Positions 49,101-61,735 of a DNA stretch of 64,000 nt are shown here, one piece after another; position 1 is the stretch's first letter, and each line of letters opens with the position of its first letter. The stretch is taken from the NCBI RefSeq assembly GCF_003945595.2, contig NW_024104665.1, forward strand, positions 339,651 through 403,650. Direction: 5' to 3'. The stretch comes from Pipra filicauda (lineage: Eukaryota > Chordata > Aves > Passeriformes > Pipridae). The notes below the pieces were generated by a model. The model saw nothing but the letters and a program-made list of their open reading frames with translations. It had not been told where the DNA came from and did no database searches. A program made the position numbers and the translations under genes.

Positions 49101-52100
49101 TGGCAAGATGGAAGAAGTGTGACAGTTTCTTGAAGGTTCCAATATTTTCATAAGACATCTAAAACATACATGGATGTCCTGGCTTCAAGTGACATGTATG
49201 GAAAGGGAATCTTTTCAGCACAACGTAGGGGAGGAAAAGCTGAGGGACCTGCTACAAAAACCAAACACACCCACCCCCCACCATTACCCAATAAACCCAA
49301 ACCACAGTTTTTTCCTTCAGGCAGACAAACAGTAAGGCAGGACAATTTCAAACTATTTCTAGTGACAGCAGGACAGAAAGAGTCCTCTCCATTCAAAAGA
49401 AACTGAGCCTACATGAAGGTTTAGGATATAACAAAAAGCAAGGCAAGCGAAGGCTGGAGCAACAGCGTCCTTCCTGAAGGTGGAAGAGCTATACATTTGG
49501 TAAGCATAATCCAAATATTTCTGACAAGATACATTTTTCCAAGCCTGGCTTCTCCAACAGATACACACTTCCATATTTTTCTCTTTACTGTTTATGAATA
49601 CTTTTGGCTTGTTAACACCAGTATGGATTAAAAGAGGCTGGGAATTGGACTTGCAAACAATATTTGACAAAATCCTTTTATGCTACTAAGAAAATTGAAG
49701 TTTATTAAGGAGAGCATCCATGCAGATTAGAAAGCAGCAGAGACGCCGAAAACACATCAGAACAAAACAAACAGCTTTCAATGAGGAAAAAAAAGGGAGG
49801 AATGCCCTCATCTCTACACTGGGATAGCAGTGTATCATATATACTTGAATGAACTGAAACATATGAAGGCAACACCTCCTCTCCCCTCCCCATTAAAAAC
49901 CCAAACAGCTAAAATCCCACAGATGACAAAACCATTTACAGTTTGTCAAAGCCAGAGAAGACTGGAAAGAATTCCAGATGAACCACACAAGGCCAGGCCA
50001 AGGGGCAAATTAAATCCACTGCAGATCAATAAAAAGCAAAGTGCATTTAAATGAAAAATGCGAAGCACTCCAAACTGATTGCTGGGTTTAACAGTTCTGG
50101 AGTAACTCAATATTTGAATCAAGTGTTCAGCAAATAAATGAAACATACTGCTAGATATGCAAAGATAGAACTTAGAAATATTCTTTTTTTCCGTTTTCAA
50201 GACGAAAGCATTCACATGATTATCTGAAGGATAAGACCTACAACAGCCACGGCATAAATCAGAAGCGTGTTCTCCATCAGACTGCTGTGTTTGGCTCTTA
50301 TCATCTGATCTCTTCTTGAGATAGCAGATGTAGTAAAAGCCTCAGAAAATGGGGACAAGAATAATTCAGGACAAAGACGGATTTCTGTACAGAAAGAGAT
50401 GGAGAAGCTTGAAGCACCCACACTAACGCAGGACGGATAAACTATCAAGGATATAAAAAAAAAAAGAATTGTGGAAAAGACGACAGGGTTCCTATACACT
50501 CTCACTGTGCAGAAGCAAGGGCATTTTTGAAACAGCAAGACACTTGAAGCTGCTAAAAGGAAATGTGCGTTTGTTTAGTTAGTTTGGTTCTGTGGCAGTG
50601 CTCTGCTGATCTGGTTTTATTTTGTTTATAATCAGCGCTCAATTTGCACAATATTTTACCATGAGGAAGATCTCCGAAAGATTCAGAGAAAGACTACAGT
50701 TTCATTTTACTTAAAAATAAGTCATTTACTTTAGGTAGGGGAAAAATCAGAAATATCCACCTGTCCTCTATATATGTAGGATATAAGATTTTGTATGGCA
50801 CAGGACCAAACTGACAGAAGAGGCTCAGAATTTCCTCTCTGGGCCTTGAACGTAACCATCCACCTTAGGACAAAGGACACGTTATAGTATCGGATACGGC
50901 ACTTGCAAACAGCAGGCAAAGGACACAAACACAGGTTGCAGAACTGGTCTATTAAGACACCTAATCCTCTGCAGCGTGGTATGTCCACACAGTAAAGCAG
51001 AGGGAGCTGGGAACAAGAACATGTAATGCTACAGGGCTTTGGTCCAGGAACAAAGATACAGGTTACCCATGCTCTCTGTTTAGAAGTGGCCTTTGCAATG
51101 TTTGGAACAAGAAACTGCAGTGATTTCTCACCAGAGGACTGACAAGCTGTGCTGCACCAGGGCAGTGCCACCACAGTGGTCTCGCACAAACCGTATCCTT
51201 TGGACACTATCCTTTTGCAGTGCTCAAAGAAGTGCTCATATGCACGGTATTTACAGCAGGAGAAAGGTATATTTGTCCTTAGTACTACGGTGTACACTCT
51301 TCCCTAACTTATTCCTGAGTGCACGAGCCCTGTGTTATGCATGACAGCATGAGATTTTTTTTTTATATATCTAGAAACCACCACAGAACTAGGTTAGCCT
51401 GGCAGGCTTGCAGCACTTCATTTACATATGAGTCAATCCTTCTGCAATACAAACATTAGTGATGCATTCCCCACTGTCCTTCTATTTATACTCACTATTT
51501 CACCTGCAGGCATCCCAAGTTAATTAAACAAATCAATCCCATTGAGATAATTGTGTCTCAAGCAAATTAACACAATTAGCCTTATAAAAAGAAAATCCAA
51601 GCACTTCCCGCTATATTTCTTCATATCAATCATGGGCTCGTTCCTCCAACTCTAAATTTGTGGCTATCTAGGAATCTGCATTAAAATGAAAAGTATAATG
51701 ACACATCAAACTGGCTGATTCTCTGTTCACATCACTCACTTCTACTGAAATCAGAGGTGCCCATCAGAAGGAATGTTCTTAAAGAACAAATAAGCAAGGA
51801 ATGATCCCACTGGACTGGACACTTTGCAGCTATATCACTTTGAGACAGCTGCTCCAAAACAGTGTATTACAGTGTCATGTACAACCACAGCTAGATATGT
51901 AGTGATCTGGTTAAGTGGATATACCAGGGGTTAGAGGGACTCTTAATTCCTTCTTCTCAGGTCAGGTTTACAGAAACCCCTCTGAAACAAAGCTGAACTT
52001 CTATAAATGACATCTTGGTACCCATCCTTTTTCAAAGACCTTTGTCTTCAGCCCTCATGTGTACAAAGCTGCTCTGGCAGCTGAACAGACACCATCATTC

Positions 52101-52558
52101 TAGACCATCTGCTGTGTTTTCAGGGTGTTTTTGCTCCGTGGGGCAGCCTCAGAGTAATCCAACACCCCTCAGCCTCCCTGGTCACAGCCCAACCCTCCAT
52201 CCAAGATCTCAACCACCCTGCACCAGTGCAATCAAGGCAGGGGCTGGCATCCTTTACTACCACTTGTGGTAACAGAACAGACCGCAGCTTTTGGCCAAAA
52301 GCTGGAGATGTCTTCAAGATATTGCAGGAAGACTGAGCAGAGCTACTCTGTCAGAGCCTGCAAGGAAAAGTGGTGAAAAGCGACGAGCACCCTACAACTA
52401 AAAATGGAAAACTTAACTAAGAGGCCTATGTGCAAAACCACAACCTTGTCAGCTGAAGCACCTAACAACCCCACTCTTTCAAGAGACAGTAAAACACCTA
52501 CACAGCGCATTCGTGATGCTGCAGACTAGGGCCTCACAGTGGCCTGGGATGGTTGCTG

Positions 52559-52635
52559 CCTTATTTCTCTGAGCCTGTGAGCAGCGAGGGTGGCTTGAAT
52601 GCGGGAGACGCCATTCCACTGCGTGTGAGAAAGTG
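52559..52635 (-). other. Possible untranslated TRERF1 exon (weak)
   Basis: On the minus strand, CTTACCTCCCTCTGCTCAG at the high-coordinate side is a good acceptor, and a GTGAGG donor-like site lies near 52535-52540. The segment is locally more CpG-containing than its surroundings. It could be a 5' untranslated exon, but opposite-strand signals in the same place compete, so this is a guess. Confidence 0.2.
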
Positions 52636-52649
52636 CTGAGCAGAGGGAG

Positions 52650-52744
52650 GTAAGGGTGTGTATATGTGTGCAGGAGAGATGGAGAGAAAACAAGATGCTA
52701 ATGAAGCTGACCAGTAATAACTGTCTTCTCATTTCTCTCCACAG
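52650..52744 (+). other. Intron-like segment on the plus strand
   Basis: GGGAG|GTAAGG at the left and a strong pyrimidine tract ending CTCTCCACAG|ATG at the right enclose 95 bases, including a CTAAT-like branch site. This could be a tiny intron of an antisense noncoding transcript. The frame after the acceptor is open for 72 codons but resembles no family I know. Confidence 0.25.
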
Positions 52745-53948
52745 ATGATTCAGGGAGGGGAGAGCTGCTCCTCTCCAGTGCCTCCGCTGGCTGCTAAGCA
52801 ACTGTGGCAGCCGCACAGGGGCAAGCGGGCACCCAGAATTAACTTCTCTCCCTTTCTGAGGGAATTCAAAAGGATTACTAGTACATTAGCTTTGAAATTG
52901 GTCACTGGTACTAGGTTCTTAAGAGTAATTATGGGGCAGGGAGGAAAAAGGGAAGACAAGTGATGGGGGGAAGAGGAGAAGATGGCAGGGGACCAGGCTC
53001 ACACACTGCTGCCTGGGCACCATGCACTGATGAGGGAGGGTATGCACGAGATAATTTCACAGATGACTCCCCATCCTTTTTAAAAATCGAAAAAACAGTG
53101 GGGTTTTTTTTAGCATACCTAAACTAAAGCATTTTTCCCTCTTGGCACATTTCTCATCCATGTGGCACCGTAACTAACGTATCCCATTGCCTTAGCAAAT
53201 GTGGGTAAGATGGTAATGGTAGGGTTTCATCCACATCCCTCCAAACATGCTTCCATATCTTGCTGTCCAGTAACTTGCACAGCCATCCTCCCACCTGGTC
53301 CAGGGATCTGCCACCAATCTGCCTGCAGAGCTCCCAGCCTTGAGCTCAGTCAGCTGCCCCCTCACCACGATAGGTAAATCCCGCTGTGGACCACATGGAA
53401 ACATAAGTTTACCAAAATGGGCTTGGTGACAAACTAGCCCTTTCCTTGTGGAAAATTGTTTTTCCACCTTGGATCTTTTTAGTGCTTTGGTTCATCAGAC
53501 AGCTGCACAAGTCAGCAGGTCAACACAGGCAACATCAACCCCTTCAGCCACCCACTGGTGGGCCAAGAATCTGAAGCCCCCCAAGGTGTCTGCTTCTCCT
53601 GCACCACCAAAATTCTCCCCCGTGCTCACGTGGAATATTTCAGGCAGGAGGGGGTGAAGCAGCCTCTTCCACAAACCTGTGGCAAGAAGTAACTAGGCTG
53701 AATGCTTAAACATTTTGCAGAGGATATACAGTTTATAGCTAACATTGCCAGTGACTATTCTAAACAGCTGGAGAAGTTTTGCTAGAGTCCTGTTAGGGAA
53801 CGAACTGTAGGAGTGACCTACACAAAGTAAGCCTTCAAGTGAGTATTATCAAACTGCACAGATAAGCAAGGGAAGATGTTAGCCCCAAAGTCACATTCGG
53901 GGCCAAAAAGGCATTCGTTCCCCATTTCTTGCATCACACCACTGTGAA

Positions 53949-53987
53949 CTGCACACTGCACTGCACACTGCACTTATCACACTGCAC
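53949..53987. repeat. Short CACTGCACACTG tandem repeat
   Basis: About three imperfect copies of a 10-12 base unit. Simple local duplication. Confidence 0.75.
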
Positions 53988-55262
53988 CCCACAAATTACT
54001 GGCATAACCAGAAACTACTTCTTATGAATTAAAAAAAAAAGTTAAGTACTGTCTTACAAAATATGTTCTCTTCAGGAAAGTCAGAAGAAGCAAACTTAAG
54101 TGGCATGTAAGTCTTCCATTAAACTGATTTTATACAGTACAAAAATCAGAATGCTTACATACACCTAATTATAAAATGAACTTAACATATCAACTCACAA
54201 ACAACACAAAATTCTACAGATCATTTATGAGTCAGAGTCAAAATGGATAACAGATACATCAGAAATACAAAAGTACTTCATTACAGGGCAGCCTGGGAAA
54301 AGGGATAGACATCTTATCATGAAGTGTATTTAGAAAATCAGTTCTGTGAGACAGGATCCACAGATACAGATGTCCCGTCATAAAGAATTCATTATTTACA
54401 AATATACTACAGAACACTCCATTTGCAATGAAGTACCATAAATTATTCACACGTAATATGTGTCAGAAGTGAAGGCAGTGGCATTTTCTCTGCCATTCTC
54501 ATGGGGTTTCTCATACTCAGTGAAACAGAGCTCTGCCATAACATCGTAAATGCAATGAGAACACTGGATTTTCATTAAAACACAAAACTTCATTCCCCAC
54601 AAAAGGCTTTCTGACCAACAGTGTCCAGACAAAGATTCCTACACAAGCATTGCTACTGTAGGGACAAGAAGTGCAATTCTGGGTTTTTTTTTAAGACTCT
54701 AAATTGCATATGTGAATTTTATTTTGACCCATGTAAATAATACAGAATTGCCAAGTTGGGTCCGCTGCCCAGGTGCAGCAGTGTTGCACAGATCTACCTT
54801 GTGACTTCTGCTCCAACCCGAAAAGGCAAAGCCAGAGGCAGGCAAGAAACTCAACTAGTGTGATCTCCATCTCTCTGTAGAACACAGGGTAACACGTTGC
54901 AAAAAGTGTGCCAGAAGTTTGACACGGTGATGGAAACATGTCTCTATTTGAAATTGGATTAAGACAAACTTCATTTTATATGGGTTAAACAGTCACCAGG
55001 AAAAGAAAAATAAGTCCAGTTATTACTGATACGGAATGAATCTGGAAAACCGAACTAACGGTGGAGGGTCCCTAGTGAGTTAGCTTTTCATCTTCCATGA
55101 CCTGTGCAAATTCACCTATTTCCCAAAAGATCAAGCAAAAATTGAATAAAACCCATGATCATATGTTCATTTTCCTCTCTATTCTACTTGTACCGTTCTT
55201 TTCTTCAGGAAGACATCTTCACAGATGCAAAATTTGATTTATCTGACTCCTTTCATCTTCCT

Positions 55263-55300
55263 CAAAAAAACCCAAACCAAACCAAACCAAAACGAAAAAC
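55263..55300. repeat. AACCA-type simple repeat
   Basis: CAAAACCCAAACCAAACCAA-like units in a C/A-only stretch. Confidence 0.75.
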
Positions 55301-56736
55301 CCCACCTCCCAACTATCGAATAAAAAACCCAAAGCCCCTCAGGACACCCCCTGCTTTAGCTACAGAAGCCACTCTCCACATGGATGGGTAGGCAGGACTT
55401 AAATTCTATTTTCTCCCTTCTGAGTCATGAAACAAAACCCAGATTTGCCAAAGAGAGAAAAGAAACAACAAACCAGAAAACCTCACTGGCCTCCCAGAGA
55501 TGGTATTGAGAACAAATATGAGCACAAACACCAGACTTGGCTGGTACAACATTTCACAGGGTCGGGTGATCTCTACCCGCCTCCCACAGACCCAGAAAGC
55601 AGAACGGACCATTGAGATCACCTGTCTGACCTTCCATTCAAGGCATGCCACGGACCCACGTGCAGATACATTTCTTGCTATATACATATATACAGCAGCA
55701 ATAAAAACATGCAGTCCTAATTCATAAGCAAGTGATCAAGAATCCATCACATCCAAAGGGAGTTGTTTTAGCCAGCAATTTATTCTGTTTAATAATTTGT
55801 GTGTTACAAGCAGCCCAGATTCATCTGGTTTCAACTTTCAGCTATTCAGTCTCATTATATCTCCTCCTACTAAACTGAAGAGCTTTGTACTTTCTTTCCT
55901 CTATAGATATTTGCAAAATACAACTCAGCCACTTCACTTGAAGTAAGCATGCAAAGCTTTTTATTAAAAAAAAATTAAAAATCTAACAGCAAAACAGGTT
56001 TTCTAACTGTAATCAATCTCGCAGTTTTCTCCAGGCACATAAGAATTGGACTCTATTCCAGTAATAATCCTGTGCCATCATAGACTGGTAAAACAGTATA
56101 CACTCCTAGAGGACATGCTTGGCTTTTGCATTCCAAGACCATATCCATTATTTTATTAGTGCTGCAAGGCCTCTGTATTTTGTTAGCTTTTTACCATCAC
56201 CCCAGCTCCCTTCCAATGTAAACTGCTCTCCAGAATGTAGAGAGCCCTTCCCTGCATAGAGTTGGACTGGCCTGTGCTAACATTCATACTGATCAAATAA
56301 GCCCACATCAAAAGGAAATTAACCCCATGCGACAAAGGATGTCTTTGACATACCTTGATTTTTGGTGGCATTTTCAAATTTAGTAAGCAATAGCTTTGTT
56401 CAGTATAATTACCAGCGATCTTGAAAAAAACTATCTCAGTTTTACCAACTAAAGGTTTTTAGTTACTTCTCCCTTCCCTTTCTGAATAATCACATTGCCT
56501 CATCACCCATTTATGCTCACTACATTAATACTCTATTTGCTGCATATATGTAGACATACATAAACGTGACAGGAGTCCCAGCATAAAATGTGACCATCTC
56601 TGCAGAAAAGTGCTGAAGAGCACTTGGTGCATATTTGATGTCCTCATAAGCAACAGTACACAGCAGTTCAGCATGCAATTGCATACTGGTCCATTTTGAG
56701 CACTGGACACAATAATTTTAGATCTGCCCTTCACTT

Positions 56737-56760
56737 CCCCCCCCCCCCCCCCCCCCCCCC
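56737..56760. repeat. C24 homopolymer
   Basis: Twenty-four consecutive C bases between CACTT and GAAAAA. The opposite strand is G24, able to form G-quadruplexes. Length is likely to vary and may also be imprecise in the assembly. Confidence 0.95.
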
Positions 56761-58265
56761 GAAAAACTTCACAAATTAAAACATATCCTGGCTAAGCGAG
56801 TGTAGGATTTGTTATGTTGTTGTTTTTTCAGTGTTTTGCTTTTTTTTTTCTTTATGTAGTATCTAATAAAGCATCAGCAACATTAACATTAGCTTTATTA
56901 GTTTACTTAATATTATGATGTTCCATTAGACAAGGGATAATACAATTGTAGGCTGGAAATTAACTATGGAAATATGTTGATATCGTTATATGGAGTCATG
57001 AAACTTTTTCAAATGCAGAAGCACTGTGTCTACAATACAATTTAAATAAGTTAACTTATTTCAACTGTATATGCATAATAAACTTTTGCTTTATGCTGTC
57101 ATATCAGATATTCGTTCTTCTAAAACAAAAATATTTGTTTTGTTTTTTAAATACAATAAGGCATTTAGTGACTATTAAAAAGTTATGGTTGAAGTTGAGT
57201 CAGAACAACTTGTCAGAACATAGTGTTGCTTCTGCTTTCAGCTCAAAAAGGAGAATTCCTATCATTATTAAATAACAGTAATATTTATAGGCAAAAGTAC
57301 CAATTTAGTTGTAGTACTTTTCCTTTTTCAGAGTAAGAAACTTTATCTTTCAGACAAATGGCACAAGCATTGCAAGGGCATGCTGGAAAAGTAGCACATG
57401 TGAAGATGTCACACAAGATGTTACAGCCTGTATGAGAAGATTCCCTCTAAAAGCAAGGGTCTAGATACCAGACCTAAGTGCTCAGTGCTTTTTGCCCACA
57501 TGGATTTATTTGCAGAACAGGAACACCATAATGTAGACCTAAAGGTGTTCTTTTCCTAGGCTAAAGTTAAAGCTCTATTAAACTTTTTAACAAAGGTCAA
57601 AGAAGTTTCAACGCATCTCCTCGGGTTAGCACTGCCTAAATAAAACCTGTGCAGCCATTTGTTGAATCCTAGCTCAAAAGCAGAATTAATTACCAGAATT
57701 AATTACTAGCCACAAAGCTAAGAACATACCTACCACAGCTCATTTAAAAATTAAATGTTTAATTGGCCTGACCTAACGAAGGATGGCCAACTTGCCCATT
57801 GGAAAAACACCCTGATCATCATGTAGCTGTTCCCAAATAATCAAGCTCACTTCTCTGAATAAACGAGTCTGGAGTTTTTTTTAGTGTTTTGGCCTCCATC
57901 ACAAAGTTAAAGGGTAGCTATTTCCTCATTTCTGAGCATGCTAGTATCCCAAGCAATGGAGAGGCAGGACTTTCACTTCTCACCTCTCACAGAAAGTTCA
58001 CACCTCACTGTTACCAATTAAAATAACTAAAATACAGCAAGAAGCTCCAGCCACCTGAGATGAGTGAATCTTCCTCATTCTCTGTGAGCTGGCTTCAAGT
58101 AAACTAAACCATTTTCATAAGGCCACATTAGAGACTGTGGTAAAGGAGAACTGGAGCCTAGGAAGGAAGGACAGACAGAGACGTTCCAAAGCTTGGACAG
58201 GATGGCAAAGATCCACACACAGTATGAAGAGCACTTGAATCTCAGTTACAGCAGCACAGACAAAG

Positions 58266-58515
58266 GCATCACTATCCTTTAGGAAGAAATTCCTTACTTT
58301 AGGAAGAAATTCTTTCCTGTGAGGGTGGTGAGCCACTGGAATAGGTTGCCCAGAGAAGCTGTGGATGCCCCAACCCTGGCAGTGTTCAAGGCCAGGTTGG
58401 ACGGGGCTTTGATCAACCTGGTCTAGTGGGAGATGTCCCTATCCATGGCAGGGGTGTTGGAACAAGATGATCTTTAAGGTTCCTTCCAACCCAAACCATT
58501 CTATGATTTTATGAA
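58266..58515 (+). repeat. CR1 3' end with a small internal duplication
   Basis: Contains GGGTGGTGAGCCACTGGAAT, GTTGCCCAGAGAAGCTGTGG, CAACCTGGTCTAGTGGGAGA and the tail CCATTCTATGATTTTATGA. The segment CTTTAGGAAGAAATTC occurs twice in tandem at about 58276-58311. Antisense to TRERF1. Confidence 0.94.
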
Positions 58516-60649
58516 AGAACAACCCTACGGTGGACGAGCAGGTTAAAATGCCGCTAATTGTTATTCTGCAGGCACATTGCACACTGGTTGGTTTTTTTTC
58601 AGCTTTTAAAGTATTATCCAAACAGTAAAGTAGGTTGAAAGATTGTCCTTTGCAATTTCAGATTTCTAATACATGTTCCAGCCAGGCACTTGTCTTTTGT
58701 GGTTGCATGTATTTCCTATTTAATAAAAGAACTACAACCAGTTCCTGGTTTGTCACATCTTCAAATAGAGTTTGCACAGTAGCTTCCTCTGCTCTGCATT
58801 GCTCTGCATTGGTGAACTCTCTCTTCTCTCTTACCCTGCTCAGAAACACGCCCAGCCACCTACAAAGCCAATTTACAGACACAAGGTAACAAAATGCAGG
58901 ATTTTAAAACCACATCCATGATGACAACCCATGGGATTTTTTCCTCCAAACCTAGATTTCCATCGTCCCTTTTCCATCTGCACTTTCCAGTTCTTTCAAA
59001 ATAATGAGCAAACGTTTCTCCAGCTTCACAAATCTGGCACATTTCATTTTTCTTGTCATTTAAGAGATACTATTAATACCAAATAGTTTGTGTATAAGAA
59101 CACTGTGCACTTTTATAAAGCTTTATTCAAAGCATCCTATGATTCCACTGAAAGCATTAATTTGGTACCTTCACAGTACTTCTGAGGCACATATTATAAA
59201 TTGTCTCACACAGGTCAAAACTCTGAGGCACACTCAGGCTAAAGTGATTTGCTGTTGGGCTAACCACCAGAAATCCTCATGTCCTGCCTGATTTCCCGAA
59301 ATTAAGTAATTAAATTATTAAGGAACAAGTTCATCACCTTCTAAGGAAACTACTTATACAAACCACATTCTCATCAACAGCAACCTGTATGGCTGTGTTT
59401 CATATGTCCCATCTACACCGGCTGAACGTGAAAAGCTGATGTCAACCCCTTCCAAATGAAAAGAATACTCTCAGAATACTGTTCTTTAAAAATAATGCCC
59501 CTGGATCAGCAAGAGACTGCTAGTAAATATCACATCAGTCTCTGTTTTAAACAGGAGAAAAAGAACATAGAAGACCAGTCCCTCCCCTTCAATTATTCTT
59601 CAGATAGTATTATACAATTACATGAAAGTGTATTTCTTTAATAAGAAATAAATATACACATATATGGAAGAGGACAAGCAACCAAAAAAGAACTGACACT
59701 TTAATATTACATCAACATCTGAAAACACAGGGAAATAATTTAAAATTTAATCAGTAGTGAAAGCCAAACCCATGTATGACAAGAAGGTAGCCTAAGCAAA
59801 TGTGAACTTGTCTTGCATGACAGACAGCACACGATCTCCTAAGTGTATGTGACTCACCAGAGCCTAAACAGCATTACTTGCTCTGATTCTTGTATCGGGA
59901 TCCTTCAAGGTGACATCTGGACACACAGCCGTCTTTCTTGCTTTAATAAAAGTACTTCAATACTGTAAGAGAATACCTTGTCTAAACCACTGTCAGCTAT
60001 GGTTTTACTGAACAGTGGCCATTGCTACTTTCACTCAAACCTCATGCAATAACACATCCCACCAGAAAACAATGTCAGAACTTCAGATCATTCTACAGAT
60101 GACCCTTAAGTACCCGGTAAAGTCTAGATTAAACAGTAGTTTGCACCTCCTTTTGTCGGAGCCACAAATCATCTCAAGACTCCGCTCTTCATCAGAGCAT
60201 GTCAAGACATCGCTTTCTTTCCCTTGCACCATGTCTAGAAACTGAAGAAGCAAGAACACACCCTCATCTGGCTCTGACTCTCAAATCAGAACTGAGGAAC
60301 AACAGCTGGTCTCTGAGCTGGTGACACAGGAAGCACACATTTAGCAATTGCCAGAGAGATAACGCAGGCACCCCTCAAGGGCTCTACAGCAACCTCTCTT
60401 GGTAGAAATGCTAAGTTTTCAAGGCAGTATGGTCCATCCAAAATATCATAAAAGGAACAAGTTACAGAGCAAGCTGCACGGGTACACCCCAAGCACATTT
60501 TCCATTTTTTTCAACCAGTAAAAGCTTGTTGGAGATCTTCCTAGCATGGTGTCAAAAAAGTGCTACTTCAGCTGAGTTTTGTTAGTGGCGTTGATGGTGT
60601 AACTAGTTCAGTTTCAGAGAATATTTCTAGTAAAGACTTCATCATCTCT

Positions 60650-60895
60650 GCCAGGGGAAGTTTAGGTTGGATATTAGGAAGAAATTTTTTATGGAGAGAG
60701 TAATCAGTTGGAATGGGCTGCCCAGGCAAGTGGTGGATTCACTGTCCCTGGAGGTTTTTAAGATGAGACTGAATGTGGCACTTAGTGCCATGGTCTAGTA
60801 ACCATGGTGGTGTTGGATCAAGGGCTGGACTTGATGATCTCAGAGGTCTTTTCCAACCTGGTTGATTCTATGATTCTATTTTATGATTCTATCTC
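60650..60895 (+). repeat. CR1 3' end
   Basis: Starts near GGGGAAGTTTAGGTTGGATA and contains GGGCTGCCCAGGCAAGTGGT, GGACTTGATGATCTCAGAGG and a tail of TGATTCTATGATTCTAT units. A different CR1 subfamily from the 58.3-kb copy, judged by the text after the conserved block. Antisense to TRERF1. Confidence 0.93.
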
Positions 60896-61718
60896 CCTCT
60901 CTTAAGGCTACAAAAGGAGATGGTGTTATAAGCTGCACATCAGAAGAAACTAGAGAGAAAAAGGACGAGATATAATTTGTTCTTTCAAGTTGTCTACTCA
61001 AGAAACCCAGAGGAAGTTTAAGTGGACACAGTCAGGTCTAATCATTTGCCTGTTTTTAATAGCACAGACTAGGATAAGGGCCAGAGTGTACACTTTTTCC
61101 TTGTAAAAGAAAAAGCATGGCATCGTTAAAATAACACTTAAGTTTTCAAACTAGCAATGCACAGGATCAAAGTGACACCACTAGGATATATTAGAGGTAA
61201 AATTCATCTGAGCCTGTAACAGACAAACCAAAGAGAGTATTCCCTGACCAGCAGAAGATGGCTTTGTTGGGAGGGTACCATTGCCCAAATCCCCACAGCC
61301 TTCCCACACCACCCTAGGGAAATTACTCGAGTGACTTCAGAGTGACATGCCTAAAATGAGGCTGTGTACGACATCCCTATGGAAGTAAAAGTCTTGACCT
61401 TTTTAATCTCCAAGAGGTGTGTTCAAACACTACACTCACAGGCAACTGTTAGAATAAATCATGAAAGCAGTATACTGTTAAGGCTCACCATGTGAAAGCA
61501 AAAGGCCGATACAGTACAAAAGCAACCAGCTTTCCTCCTGATAAAACGGAGGAGGAAAAACAGACCCAACCCTGTTGGCACACTTTGCAGACAAATTCCT
61601 TTTGATGATTTATGAACTTTTTTCTTTCTCCTGTTTAACAAAATTACTTCAACAGTATAAAAGTTGGCAACATAGCTATCTCAGAAGAAAGTTGCTGTAT
61701 TCCTTATTGGTAAGCAGT

Positions 61719-61735
61719 GCACACACACACACACA
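61719..61735. repeat. (AC)n microsatellite
   Basis: About eight AC units. Confidence 0.85.

Noticed and set aside
55585..55665. Possible ancient repeat with GAGATCACCTGTCTGACCTT text
   Set aside because: The wording resembles old sauropsid CR1-type tails, but too little is preserved to call a family or strand.
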